From Phragmites australis (taxonomy: Eukaryota; Streptophyta; Magnoliopsida; Poales; Poaceae), in contig NC_084939.1 of the NCBI RefSeq assembly GCF_958298935.1, forward strand, positions 8,137,501 through 8,201,500: a DNA stretch of 64,000 bases, in the 5' to 3' direction. A program made the position numbers and the translations under genes. Numbering within the stretch: position 1 is the first letter of the stretch; each line of letters starts with the position of its first letter. Of the stretch, positions 12,126-23,031 are shown in pieces. The notes under the pieces are model-generated. The model saw nothing but the letters and a program-made list of their open reading frames with translations. It made no database searches and was not told where the DNA came from.

Positions 12126-13420
12126 CTCCTAGCCATCCTACAGGGTAACCTCGACACATTCGCATGGTCACCACAGGACCTCCCTGGAGTCGACCGCTGC
12201 ATTATCGAACATTCTCTCCAGGTCGACCCGAAGGCCCATCCCGTACACCAGGGGCTTCGCAAACTCTCCCCAGAACAAGCAAATGCCGCAAAAGAGGAGG
12301 TCCAGAAGCTCCTGAAGGCCGGTGTTATCTGAGAGGTAATCCACTCTGATTAGCTCTCCAACACCGTCCTGGTCAAGAAACACAATAGAAAGTGGCGTAT
12401 GTGTATCGATTTCACATCGCTAAACAAAGTGTGCCCTCAACACCCATACCCCCTTCCTCGCATCGACCAGCTAGTAGATACCACCGCCGGCTATGAACTG
12501 CTAAGCTTCCTAGATGCCTACTCCGGGTACCACCAGGTGTGGATGGCGATAAAGGATGAGAGCAAGACCAGCTTCATTACCACCTTTGGGTATACTGCTA
12601 CGTTCGGATGCCTTTCGGTCTTTGAAATGCTGGGGCCACCTTCTCTCGCCTAGTGCACAAGCTACTTCAACAGCAACTGGGCCGTAATGTTGAAGCCTAC
12701 ATGGACAATATCGTGGTAAAAATTTGACTCAAAACTAACCGCATCGCCGACCTGCAAGAAACGTTTGATAGCCTCCGGGTTGCAGGCATACGGCTGAACC
12801 CGGAGAAATGTGTATTCGGCGCCAAGGCGGGAAAAATGTTGGTATATCTTGTCTCCCGGAGAGTCATCGAGGCCAACCCCAACAAGATTTGTGCCATAGC
12901 AGAGATGTCACCTCCCACCAATCCAAAAGAAGTACAACGCTTGGCTAGCCGCCTCACAGCCCTCAATTGCTTCCTCGCCAAATCACCCGAGCATAGCCTC
13001 TCCTTCTTCAAAATGCTGAGAGGCTACTAACCGTTCAGCTGGACTCAGGAGTGCCAGGCGGTATTCGGGGCCCTCAAGACCCACCTTTCCTGCCTCAAAA
13101 CACTCGCAATGCCCCTCCCCGGCGAAGGGCTACTCCTATACCTATCCATCTCTACCTCTGCTGTCAGCGCCGCCCTGGTATGGGAGGAGAATAGTGATAA
13201 TCATTCTACTTAGAAGGTCGTATACTGTGTCTAAGAGGCCATAGCCGGGGCCAAGACGCGCTACACCGAGCTTGAAAAAATAGCATACACCCTGATAATG
13301 GCTTCACGCAAACTCCAGCACTACTTCCTTGCCTATGACATCACTGTCCTAACCTCGTACCCAATTGGTGACATGTTTCACAACCAGGAGGCACGGGACG
13401 TATCGGCAAATGGGCGGTAG
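12126..13420 (+). pseudogene. Gypsy B reverse transcriptase and first RNase H
   Basis: RT motifs appear in order: FAWSPQDLPGVD, HPVHQGLRKLSPEQ, KWRMCIDFTSLNK, YPLPRIDQLVD and SFLDAYSGYHQV. After a frameshift near 12610 come ATFSRLVHKL and EAYMDNIVVK. The last is the YMDD box with the second catalytic Asp changed to Asn (codon 12707-12709). Downstream are RLNPEKCVFG, the connection region and an RNase H remnant with RYTELEKIAY. Stops at several points, for example 12324-12332 and 12724, break the frame. The domain is not functional. Confidence 0.85.
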
Positions 13421-13499
13421 AGCTAGCCCGGTTCGTGGTAAGGTTTGTGGCCCGCACCACTATAAAATCTCAAATCTTAGCAGACTTCATCGCCGAATG

Positions 13500-13995
13500 G
13501 ACTCCAGCGCCCGCCGAACGAACCACTACACCTCCCCAAGACATCTAGACTATCTATACCGACGGAGCATATGGCTTCGTGGGCGCCAAAGCCGGTGCGG
13601 GCCTCATCTCCCCCATAGGCCAGTAGGTCTAGTTCACTGCTCGTTTGGACTTCAAGACAACTAACAACATAGCTGAGTACGAAGCCGTCCTCTTAGGCCT
13701 CCGAAAGGCCCGAGCATTGCGGGCAGCCAGAGTCATCATCCAGACCGACTCTCAGATTGTCGTCGGCCACGTTGACAAAAACTTCCAAGTTTGACATCCG
13801 GACATTGCAAGATACCTCGAAGCCATTCCCAAAGCCGAAGCACACTTCCGCGGCATATCAATAAGCAACATACCACGGACGGACAAGAGCCAGGCAGATG
13901 CCCTGGCAAAAGCTGCCGCCACGGGTACAGACCCACCATCAGGCACCTTCCTCGAGACTCTACACCAGCCGGCTACTAAAACTCTTGAAGAGACG
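13500..13995 (+). pseudogene. Gypsy B second (archaeal-type) RNase H
   Basis: The order of acidic motifs is kept: IYTDGAYGFVG, NNIAEYEAVLLGL, IIQTDSQIVVGH and SQADALAKAA. This is the additional RNase H that marks the Tat lineage, located between RT/RNase H and integrase. Stops near 13626 and 13792 interrupt it. Confidence 0.78.
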
Positions 13996-14089
13996 GCCGC
14001 CACCATCCTCCCCATCGAAACCACCAACTGGAGAACTCCCCTCTTATCCTTCCTCGGTAGAACAAAATAGCCGAACGACCCAGTTGCAC

Positions 14090-15140
14090 TCCGCCGCATT
14101 CAGCATCGCGCCAGGGGCTACCATCTCATAGATGGCGACCTTTACAAAATAGGTGTCTGTGCTCCCCTCCTTCGCTGCATCGCCAAACAAGAAGGGGCCA
14201 ACCTCATCCAAGAGATAGATGAGGGCCTTTACGGCAACCATTTGGTGCCTCGCGCCCTGGCCGGTAAGGCCCTCCGCCGGGGGCTCTACCAGCCTATAAT
14301 CATGTCCGATGCAGAAGACATCATCCAAACCTGCCAAGGATGCCAATAGATGGGACAATGAAGCCATCGGCCCCCGGCTCCCCTACAGCCAATCGCTCCT
14401 GTCTGGCACCTAACTCATTGGGGCATGGACCTAATCGGCCCATTCCCCCGAGCAAAAGGCAACCTTATGTACGTGATGGTAGCATTGGAGTACTTCTCCA
14501 AATGGATCGAGATCGAACCCCTCACAATGATAACATCGAAGAACGTCCAGAAATTCTTCTGAAAAAACATAATCTGCCACTTTGGCATCCCACAACTGCT
14601 CACGGTCGACAACGGCACACAATTCGACTCTGGGCCTTTTAGACAATTCTGCGATGATCTCGGCATTGAATTATGCTTGGCTGCAGTTCAACATCCTCAG
14701 TCCAACGGGGCTGCCGAACGAGCCATGACAATATTCTTTTCGGCTTAAACTGCCGACTCATCGGCCTAGCTCGAGGCTTGTGGGTTGAGGAACACCCCAA
14801 GGTTTTATTGTCCCTCCGCACCACTGTCACGCGAGCCACAGGGTTCACCCCTTTTTGCCTCCTATATGGCGACGAAGCCATGACCCCCACCGGGTCAAGG
14901 GATGCTCACTCCGGGTACAACTCTAACAAACTACCAGAGAAAGAGAACTCTCCCTTGATCTCACTGAAGGAATGCAGCTCCGTTCCGTCCAGAACCTCGA
15001 TCACTACATCGCGAAAACCAAGGCCTGGTATGATCCTAAGGTTGCGCCATGAAGCTTCGACCCAGCGATCTAGTACATTGATGTGCCCTGGCTTTGGAAA
15101 AATTGCACAACAAATGGGAAGGCCCATACCTAGTCCTCAA
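14090..15140 (+). pseudogene. Gypsy B integrase, broken
   Basis: A zinc-binding HHCC region is readable (GLYGNHLVPRA, then IIQTCQGCQ). The catalytic core follows with WGMDLIGPFPRAKG (first Asp), LTVDNGTQFDS (second Asp) and HPQSNGAAERA (Glu). It would insert the element DNA into the genome. Stops at 14347, near 14560 and near 14746 plus frameshifts disrupt it. The C-terminal part beyond 14880 is only weakly readable. Confidence 0.85.
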
Positions 15141-15379
15141 GTCTAACAGACCCGCCTCCTACCGCCTGGCTAACACTAAAGGAACCCCCCTACCACACAG
15201 TTGGAACGTGGAGACCCTCCACAAATACTATGTGTAGGGGCCCCTAGACTCCGCCCTCTCCAAAGGTCCAAAAACAAATATGACCATAGATTACCCACCC
15301 ACAAATAACCACCTTACCTAGAGGTATCACCTCCCAGAAAACACCTACCTCGCAAAAACAAACCCACACAGAGCCTACT

Positions 15380-15810
15380 AAGACCCTCAGGCATCTTGAA
15401 GGCACTACCTTTGTGCTGAAGGGGTAAGATCCTCCGACATCTTGAAGGCAGTGCCTCCATGCCATGAGAACTAAATCCCTCTAGCATCTTGAAGGCAGTG
15501 CCTCCGTGTCGGAGAAGTATAACCCTCCGCCATCTTTAAGGCTTGGCTGACCTACGTAGCGGAGAGGCAAAGACCGCTCCAGCATCTTGAAGGCTTAAGC
15601 CTTCGTGCTAGATAGGCATATATCCCTCCGCCATCTTTAAGACCTAGCTAACCTATGTGGCAGAGAGGCAAAGACCGCTTCGGCATCTTGAAGGCATTGC
15701 CTCCGTGCCGGACAGGCATAAGACCCTCCATCATCTTTAAGGCCTGGCTAACCTATGTGGCGAAGGGATAACCTCCCCGACATCTTGAAGGCCTAGCCTC
15801 CATGCCAAAA
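15380..15810 (+). repeat. Tandem repeat array in gypsy B 3' region
   Basis: About nine imperfect units of 45-52 bp are each centred on CATCTTGAAGGC or CATCTTTAAGGC, followed by GCCTCCGTGCCGG-like or ACCTATGTGGCGGAG-like sequence. Two unit variants alternate in the second half. Arrays between integrase and 3' LTR are a known feature of Tat elements and can seed satellite DNA. Confidence 0.82.
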
Positions 15811-16419
15811 AGAATTCATACAAAGTATTGATCTTCCCGCACCTTGAAGACTTAAAGTCTCCATGCCAAAATCATCTCACCCCTACCGTATCTTCCCTGC
15901 TCACACCTAACACTACACTGTACCCCTCGGATCTCACACCCCGTGGCCACTAACAAGCCGTAAAATGCAAAGGGGCTGGGATAGGGGGCACAGGCGAAAC
16001 ATCGATACGATATCAAAGCATTGATGCGATAAAATTATAAAAACAAAACTAACACAACTCAAGTTTATTCATATACGGCACACAAAGGGTCGGCACTCAG
16101 CTAACCACTGTACATCAAATCTATGCCTAGCAAACTCGCTAACCTATTACGCCTCCCTGAAACACTATGGGAGGAAGAGGGCGCTCGAGCACCACGTCTC
16201 CTAGAAACACCACAGGACTTGGAGGATGGAGCCCGGTAACTACACACAGAGGGTCGATGTGAATCCCCTCCACGGAAGGAACCACTACCTAAAGCAGAGC
16301 CCCCTAGGCCTCAGGAAGACGAAGGGCCCCCTAGGAAGGGATACGAGTCAAAGGCTGAGAAATCCAGCTCATCCTCCTCCTGCTCTTCTGGCGGGGAATC
16401 CGCAGCCTCCACCTCCTCC

Positions 16420-19110
16420 ACCTTCACCTCGACACCCTTCCATCAAGATCCCAAGGGAGGACAAGGCGTTGGAAGAAGCGTAAACCGGTAACCTCCCAGG
16501 CTATTTGACCTTCACACCAGTTATCCTTTACAACAAAACATACAGCCGGGCTAGATACAAGGGGGTCCTCCGGCTTGACCTTGACGAAGACATCAGCAGC
16601 CACCTTTGGATCCACGTGCCCCTCGAAATCACGGGGCATAACAAAGCGACTCCCCCGTCGGACAGACAGAGTGGCAACGGACGCTCCGGACACACTTGAT
16701 CCGTCCCTGGAGGCACAATCCTAGATACAAGCGAGGCCCCCTCCTCAAGCTACCGCACCTATACATACAGATCGGACTCCAGTTAGCCTCGAAGGCACGA
16801 ACACTCCAGAACAACACAGGCGAACCACAAGAAGGCGGACATGACTCCATTTAGATAAGAAAAAAGCCCAAATACATAAAGCAGAAGCGGGTAGTCAACA
16901 TACTAAGACTTTGACCCCCTTCGGAAAGAAAGGAAGCGAAAAATAGATGGCTTGCAAGCCTGCAACAGAGCTACACCTCCGGGGCATCCACACACGAAGA
17001 CTACTCCTGCGGGGCAACAGAACGAAACGAGGAGTGTCCAGAGGGCCACGGCGCGCCTGCAGGCTCCAGATGAGGGGCTGGACCTCCCGATGAAGATCCC
17101 AGACAAAGACCTCCCAGGGCACCTGGAGTCACCTGACCGTCCATGTAGTGCAGCATCACGCCCCGGTCGTGCCTTGCCCACAAGTTATGACGGAAGTTCC
17201 CTAGAGCCATGCGGATCTCCACCGGAGGTGCCTCAGGCCGAAAACCCTCTATCACGGAGTCTGGCACCGGTTGCTCTAGTACTTCAAGAGGACCAACCCC
17301 CGCTTGGTGCAACAGTGCAGCTAGAGCGTCACGGCCACACGTGCGCTAGACCTCGCGTATGCCTCCACAGCCCTAACCATTACCTTCACGGCAGATAGAC
17401 GCCTCCGAGTCAGAAGGGAGTGGCGGACACTTGGCCCCAAGGCCACTTAGGGCGTCGGAGGTGATCCGAGCAACCTCTGACGCAAGTGCAGCTAACCGCT
17501 GGCACTCCGAGTGTAGTTCTCTATCCGATGCTTGAGCCTCCTCCAGCTCTCACCGCACCTCACCCATCGTAGCCCGAAGGGTCTCAGCATCACCTTCGGC
17601 CTACACCCGGGCCGTATTGGCTGCATCAGCGAACTCCCTGGCCTCCCGAATGTCTTTGGCAGCCTCCCATGCCTTAGCCTCCACGCGCTCCCGCTTCAAA
17701 GCTTCCTCCCGATGGAGACCCTCCTCATGCTCACGGAGCACCTCTCCTCCCAAAGACGACCCTCCGAAGACTCCGCCCGCTTCTGGGCCTCCTCCAAGGC
17801 TTGACGAAGGCTGTCAACCTCATCACGGGCTGCGGCAAAGGCTTGGCGCCCCCGTCTCCCAGTGCCCTCATCAAAATTACTTGCTACAAGGCACAACAAA
17901 AGAAGGAAAAGGACAAAATAAGCTACTCAGAATCAGGCATTAGACCCAGTAAATCATGGCTAAACCACTAAACCTTCAGGGCCGCCACCACCAGACACGT
18001 ATCCACTTCCTCCAAAGGGCGCTGGGCCAAGGATCACTTGACCTCTCCACTCTGGAGAAGAGAGGAGGCCACAACGAAGGCTCTTGACGCCTCCGTGCAC
18101 AGTGCAAAGTCATCCAAAGTCAATACCCCAAGGCCGGGGCCCCCTTCAGCCGGGGCCCCCTTCGGCCGTCGCGGAGGGAGCCCCGTCGGAGGGCAAAGTC
18201 CCCTAGCACCGGTTGCCCGGGATAAGTCACCAGTCGGCTCAGGGCTCCACGAAGATGAGGCCATGTCCCCCAGTTGACTCCCTCCTCGGGGCTCACAGCG
18301 ACCTCTAGAGAAGTCCCCAACCTCTGCTGGAGCTCCCCAGTCTTCGAGGAGGGAGTCGAAGGCACATACACCTCGGCGGTTGCTGCGAAATACCATGAAA
18401 CACAAGGTCAAGATCCCGGTGCATGATCCAAATAGAATATAGCTAACGAAGCAACAGCGCCTCACCATGTCCCCCAAACCCTCTAATAGAAGGGCCCGTG
18501 ATGTCATCGACGACCGAACTGGCGAACCCAAAATTGTATTCCATGGAGGCCATGCCTCCTCTCCGGCTCTGGCCATGGTCGGCAATGTTCGGAAAGGCTA
18601 GGCCCTTCCCCCGGTCACCACCGCCGAGCTGACCCTCACCTCTAAGCAGGTCACCCGTCCTCTCGGCCCACCTCTGACGCTTCTTACAGACCAACGGCAC
18701 CTCGGATGACTCAGCCATCAAGCCAGTATGCGAACCCCTGGAGACAAAACGCCGCCAGGCTCGGAGCGGTTCACACGGATCGCGGGAGCGGCACACTCTC
18801 ATTTCCTAGCAGCCTTAGGCTCCGACGGATCCCCCGACGCTGGAGCCCCCACTTCGAGATAAAAGTAAACGTGGTTGTATCGCTCCCAACTCCGTGTCAA
18901 AGCCACCTGCCACTCCCGCTCCACGTGAGTAGATGGGCCTAGGATCACATCAGCGATCTCCACCGTGCGCTCTAGTGGGAGACAGCTCTCTGAAAGAAAA
19001 AGGTAGCTCACATGAAGACAGGGAAAAGTGCTGGGTGATGGAGAAGAAAGAAGAGCAGCAATTGATAGACACACGCACAAAGCAAGTTCAACTGGAGGTA
19101 AAGGGCAAAT
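16420..19110 (-). pseudogene. Gypsy B antisense ORF (coiled-coil protein), decayed
   Basis: Minus-strand frames line up over about 2.7 kb opposite to gag-pol. The right part (18800-19080) reads LPLERTVEIADVILGP and EREWQVALTRSWERYNHVYF, preceded by an acceptor-like CTTTTTCTTTCAG near 18990. The middle (17500-17900) reads ARDEVDSLRQALEEAQKRAE and is rich in Glu, Ala and Arg heptads typical of a coiled coil. The left part (17001-17312) reads VPDSVIEGFRPEAPPVEIRMALG. Stops and frameshifts break it. Tat elements commonly carry an antisense ORF here; its role is unknown. The matching ORF of gypsy E in this window supports the call. Confidence 0.6.
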
Positions 19111-19154
19111 GAGAACAATGCGCGAGCGAAAAGTCCGCTCAGAGTAATCCCTCC

Positions 19155-19164
19155 CCTTATAAAG
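19155..19164 (-). promoter_or_regulatory. Possible TATA box of the gypsy B antisense ORF
   Basis: CTTTATAAGG on the minus strand lies about 80 bp upstream of the first minus-strand ATG of the antisense ORF (19080). The spacing is plausible for a promoter. Confidence 0.35.
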
Positions 19165-19530
19165 GTAAGGGAGATATTACCCCCCCCCCTCACCTAGAAA
19201 AACTAGCGTATGCCCTATCCCTTAGCCTACCAAGCCACGATCATGGGGAAGCGGAACCATTGCCCGTGACCACCTAACCACAGGATGCCACACGTCCCAC
19301 ATCCGCCTGACAAGGTGCAGTCACACCCTTCTCACGGGGCGCATTCAACGCCCCTTGTCACCAGCATCATTGAACGGACCGTTCAGATCAAGTGGGTCAA
19401 GTCTTCCCAGGCAAGCCAAGCGATATTAGGGACCAAGAGCCATCAACAACAAGCCAGGGACTGACAGAGGCCTTGCTCCGAAAGAATCATGGGCCCGACT
19501 GCTCCGCTGGCCACCCTCGTGATGGGCTAC

Positions 19531-20306
19531 TGTTGGGATCATTGTTAAGGACCCCCAACAGCCCCTTAGCTTCACTGGCCCACGCCCATGGGCCCGCACC
19601 TCTTGAAGGCCACTTTCTGACTTCCAGGCTTCAAAGTAACCATCTCCCTGAGCCATGACTCCGGAAGCCTCCATCTCCCAAAGCTGTGCCTGCCGAAACC
19701 TCCATCTCCCAGAGTCGTGCCTCCCGAAGCCTCCATCTCCCAGAACCGTGCCTCCCGAAGCCTCCATCTCCCGGAGCCATGCCTCCCCCTAGAGCCCCGT
19801 CTCCGGGGCTCGGGTAGGCTTCCCAAAGGCTACGGGGTAGGCCATCAGGCCTTAAGAAAGATTTGTCGGTTATCCTTTACTTGCAAGAAAGTGATCGGCA
19901 TTAATTACCTTGGCTAGTGGGCGCCGTCCTAACACCCCAGTACAATGGAGGTTATCCTGATACCCTGACATCCCAGCGCCGGGCCGTAATTGGCGACCAG
20001 CTCACCCTTCTGGGTACAGGCACCCCAATAGTTACCATGGTAGATATTTATCTTCTATGTAGGGTAAAAAATAGTTATCCAGGATAACACCATGTAACTC
20101 GGTCTGATCCTGGATATTTTGCACATAGCGGTAACTTGTACGCTAAGCTACGCCCAACCCTATAAATAAGGGGCTATGGTCATATTTTTACTATCAATAT
20201 ATTTGTGATATTCCTTCCTCTCAAACTTCATCTCCAAGCTTGAGTCTCTTCCTTAGAAGAAACTCTCACCATACTTGCTGGGGCAAGACGAACTCTTGCT
20301 CCAACA
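19531..20306 (+). repeat. Gypsy B 3' LTR
   Basis: It begins TGTTGGGATC and ends TTGCTCCAACA, colinear with the 5' LTR but about 140 bp shorter. A weak polypurine-like GATGGGCTAC precedes it. Confidence 0.9.
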
Positions 20307-20311
20307 AGTCT
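20307..20311. repeat. Target-site duplication AGTCT, right copy for gypsy B
   Basis: Identical to 8751-8755. The copia A integrase frame resumes immediately after it. Confidence 0.93.
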
Positions 20312-21041
20312 TATTATGTAAAAGGAATACATAAGTATATCTAGAGAAATCATCAACAATAACAAGACAATAGCTATTACCTCTAATGCTTACACATGTG
20401 GTTGGGCCAAATAGATCTCTATGTAATAGTTCCAATGGTCTTGAGGTTGACATAGAGTTTTTGTATGGATGTGAATTTCCAACTTGCTTTCCGGCTTGAC
20501 AAGCGCTACATAGCTTGTCCTTCTCAAATTTCACATCCTTCAACCATACTACTAGATTATGATTTAATAAACGATTTAGATGATTCATACCAGCATGACT
20601 AAGCTTTCTATACCAAAGCCAACCATTTAATGACTTCGTAAACAAACATGTACTTAGGCTTGCATCATTAGGAGAGACATTAACTAGATAAAGATTATCA
20701 TATTTAAAATCTTTGAAAACTACACTATTATCCTTGATGCTAGAAATGATCACATCATTTGGAGAGAATGTGCATGAAAGATCAAGATCACAAAATTGAG
20801 CAACAGATAGTAAATTAAAATTTAGAGATTCAACTAGCATGACATTTGAAATAGACAAATTATTTGAGATAGCAATTTTACCTAAACATTTTACCTTTCC
20901 TTTGCTATTTTCTCCAAAAGTGATTTTGTCATACTCCGATCGATTATTGCTCATAGATGTGAACATCCTTTGATTTCCGGTCATGTATTGAGCGCATCCA
21001 CTATCTAGCACCCAATGTCTTCCACCGGATTTGTAGTTCAC
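20312..21041 (-). pseudogene. Copia A protease and integrase, proximal half
   Basis: This open stretch reads HWVLDSGCAQYMTGN (aspartic protease with Asp-Ser-Gly intact). It then has the integrase zinc region (HAGMNHLNRLL, LCSACQAGK) and the start of the catalytic core, LLHRDLFGP (first Asp) and YCLVIVDDFSRYTYVFLLHNK. It ends exactly at the gypsy B insertion; the missing half of the core is at 7908-8750. This segment is well preserved compared with the rest of the element. Confidence 0.88.
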
Positions 21042-21249
21042 CTACAAAATAAAGTTAAGTTATTTTAGGTACCCAAACTTGTTTGGGTCCTTGGATGTTA
21101 GTCATCAAGGCTTTAGACACCCAAATGATATTATTTTTAGCACCAATTATAGGAGTGCAAACAAATCTAGCTTTAACACTACCATTAGAGTATATCTTAA
21201 GAACATAGCATGAATCAAAAAATGCATATGAATTATCCTTGACATTTTT

Positions 21250-22971
21250 TCAATCTTTCTGAATATGCCCGTTTTTCTTGCATTTCATGCAATAACCACT
21301 ACATTTTACAAACATTGTTTTTGTGATAGATGAAAGCTTTCTTACCTTTCTTGGGAACATACCCAAGGTCTTCCTTCTTGATAGAGAACCTTTGACTATC
21401 CAAAACTTGTCTAATTTTTTATTCTCCAACATAACATCTTGCAAGATCATTAGTTAGTTTTTCAACCTTTTCTTTTAACTTGTTATTCTCATCAATAATC
21501 AAGGCATCATTGCAAGATATAGCTTTAGGAAAAGGAATAAATTATCGTGCAAGATAGATGAATTCATAACAGATAAAGTAGACATATCATCTAGGATATT
21601 GCAAGATATACTCATATCTACTATATTTTTATTGGTTTAATGAGCAATAAGAGAGTCATGAACTTTCTTAAGCAACTTATAAGTTTCTTTCAAACCCTCA
21701 TGAACCATCTTTAGCTTCTCATAGGATTCTTGAAGAGAAGTATGTTTTCTCTTTAATTCCTTAAACTTTGTTCTTTCTTTGCTCATGAAGTCATCAAAAC
21801 CATTAATTAGCTAAACTAGAACATCATATGAATATTCATCTTCATTACATAGTACCTTTGAGTCACCTTTTTCCATGAGACAAAAAGGTGTGTCGAAGAG
21901 TGAAGGTGCTTCCTTGATAGCTACACCGCCAAGACCCTTTTGAGATGGCTTCTCTTTATCAAAATCGGAGCTTGAGTTTGCATCTGAATCGCACTCAACA
22001 TAGCATGCTTGGCCATCTTTCTTCTTCTTGTAGTATTTCTTAAATACCTTCTTGCCATCACTCTCCTTCTTCTTCTTGGTACATTTTTCTTCTTTGTTCT
22101 TGCAATTTGTGGAAATATATCCCTTTTCACCACATTTAAAACATCTTCTTTCTTCGAAGGAATTCCCTTTAGAAGAATGTCCCTTTTTACTATATCCACT
22201 TTCATATATTATCTTCTTTATGAATTTCTTAAATCTTCTTACAAAGAGAGCTATTTCTTTATCATCATCATCACTCTCTTCATGATCATCTTTGTCTCTT
22301 GATGCTTGAGCCTTGAATGCAACATTTTTCTTCTTGGCATCGGTAGTATCATCATGAAGATCTTCGTGTGACTTCTTGAAAATATCATGAGTGAGAATTT
22401 CACTCAAGATTTGCATTGGAGTCATATCCTTCAAATTAGATCCCACAAGCAAAGTCACAATAGTATCATATTTATTAGGCAAAAATCTAAGAAATTTATG
22501 AGAGAAATCAACATTAGATACATCCATACCAAGCCCCTTGAGCTCATTTATTATGTTGTTTAAACAATTGAACATTTCGGTAATGCTTTCATTTGGCAAC
22601 ATAGTAAATTTCTCAAGTTGTCCTTTATAAACAAAGAGTTTTGCATCCTTGAAAATGGTTGTCCCTTCATGAATTTCTTTTAGACTTTCCCAAATTTATT
22701 GAGTGATCTCAAGTTTGCAAATGCGATTAAACCCATTAAGATCTCAAGCACCATAAAGAACATTCATAGCTTGAGCATTTGCAAGAGTGTTATCCCTATC
22801 TTCAATGGTAAGATTAGTAGGATCAAGAATAGAAAAATCTTTATCCACTATACCACATAGCTTACCGCCCATAGCCTTAAGATAGATAGACATTCTAGCC
22901 TTCCAATAGGCATAGTTTGACCCCTCAAAGAACGAAGGCTTCCCCATATTGACATAAACATGACTAGCCAT
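21250..22971 (-). pseudogene. Copia A gag, broken
   Basis: Gag starts at 22971 with MASHVYVNMGKPSFFEGSNY (DUF4219-type N-terminus). It is shifted out of frame near 22740-22600 and then open for 263 codons (21811-22602) through the UBN2-like core. A zinc knuckle, CFKCGEKGYISTNC, has Tyr where the family has His. A second knuckle-like motif near 21265-21300, CMKCKKNGHIQKD, ends in a stop where the last Cys belongs. Between them are lysine-rich segments. Gag would package the element RNA; this copy cannot. Confidence 0.85.
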
Positions 22972-23012
22972 AATCTTATTGTGGGATGGTTAAATCCTCT
23001 ATAAAAAGGAGT

Positions 23013-23031
23013 CCTAGGCTCTGATAGCACT
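23013..23031 (-). other. Copia A primer-binding site
   Basis: On the minus strand, directly after the LTR, the sequence reads AGTGCTATCAGAGCCTAGG. It matches the TATCAGAGCC core of the initiator-tRNA-Met site used by plant copia elements. Confidence 0.7.

Larger units (their letters stand above)
8756..20306 (+). mobile_element. Ty3/gypsy retrotransposon B, Tat type, nested in copia A
   Basis: An 11,551-bp element with TG...CA termini, 916- and 776-bp LTRs and a perfect AGTCT duplication. On the plus strand it has gag, protease, reverse transcriptase, a second RNase H and integrase in gypsy order. It then has a long 3' region with tandem repeats and an antisense ORF. The extra archaeal-type RNase H and the antisense ORF place it in the Tat lineage. 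Both strands' coding regions are full of stops and frameshifts, and protease and RT each lack a key residue, so it is inactive. The LTRs differ by several indels, so insertion is not recent. Confidence 0.92.

Noticed and set aside
15380..15810. Regularly spaced repeats considered as a CRISPR array
   Set aside because: Units are imperfect, adjacent and lie inside a plant retrotransposon; there are no unique spacers or cas genes.
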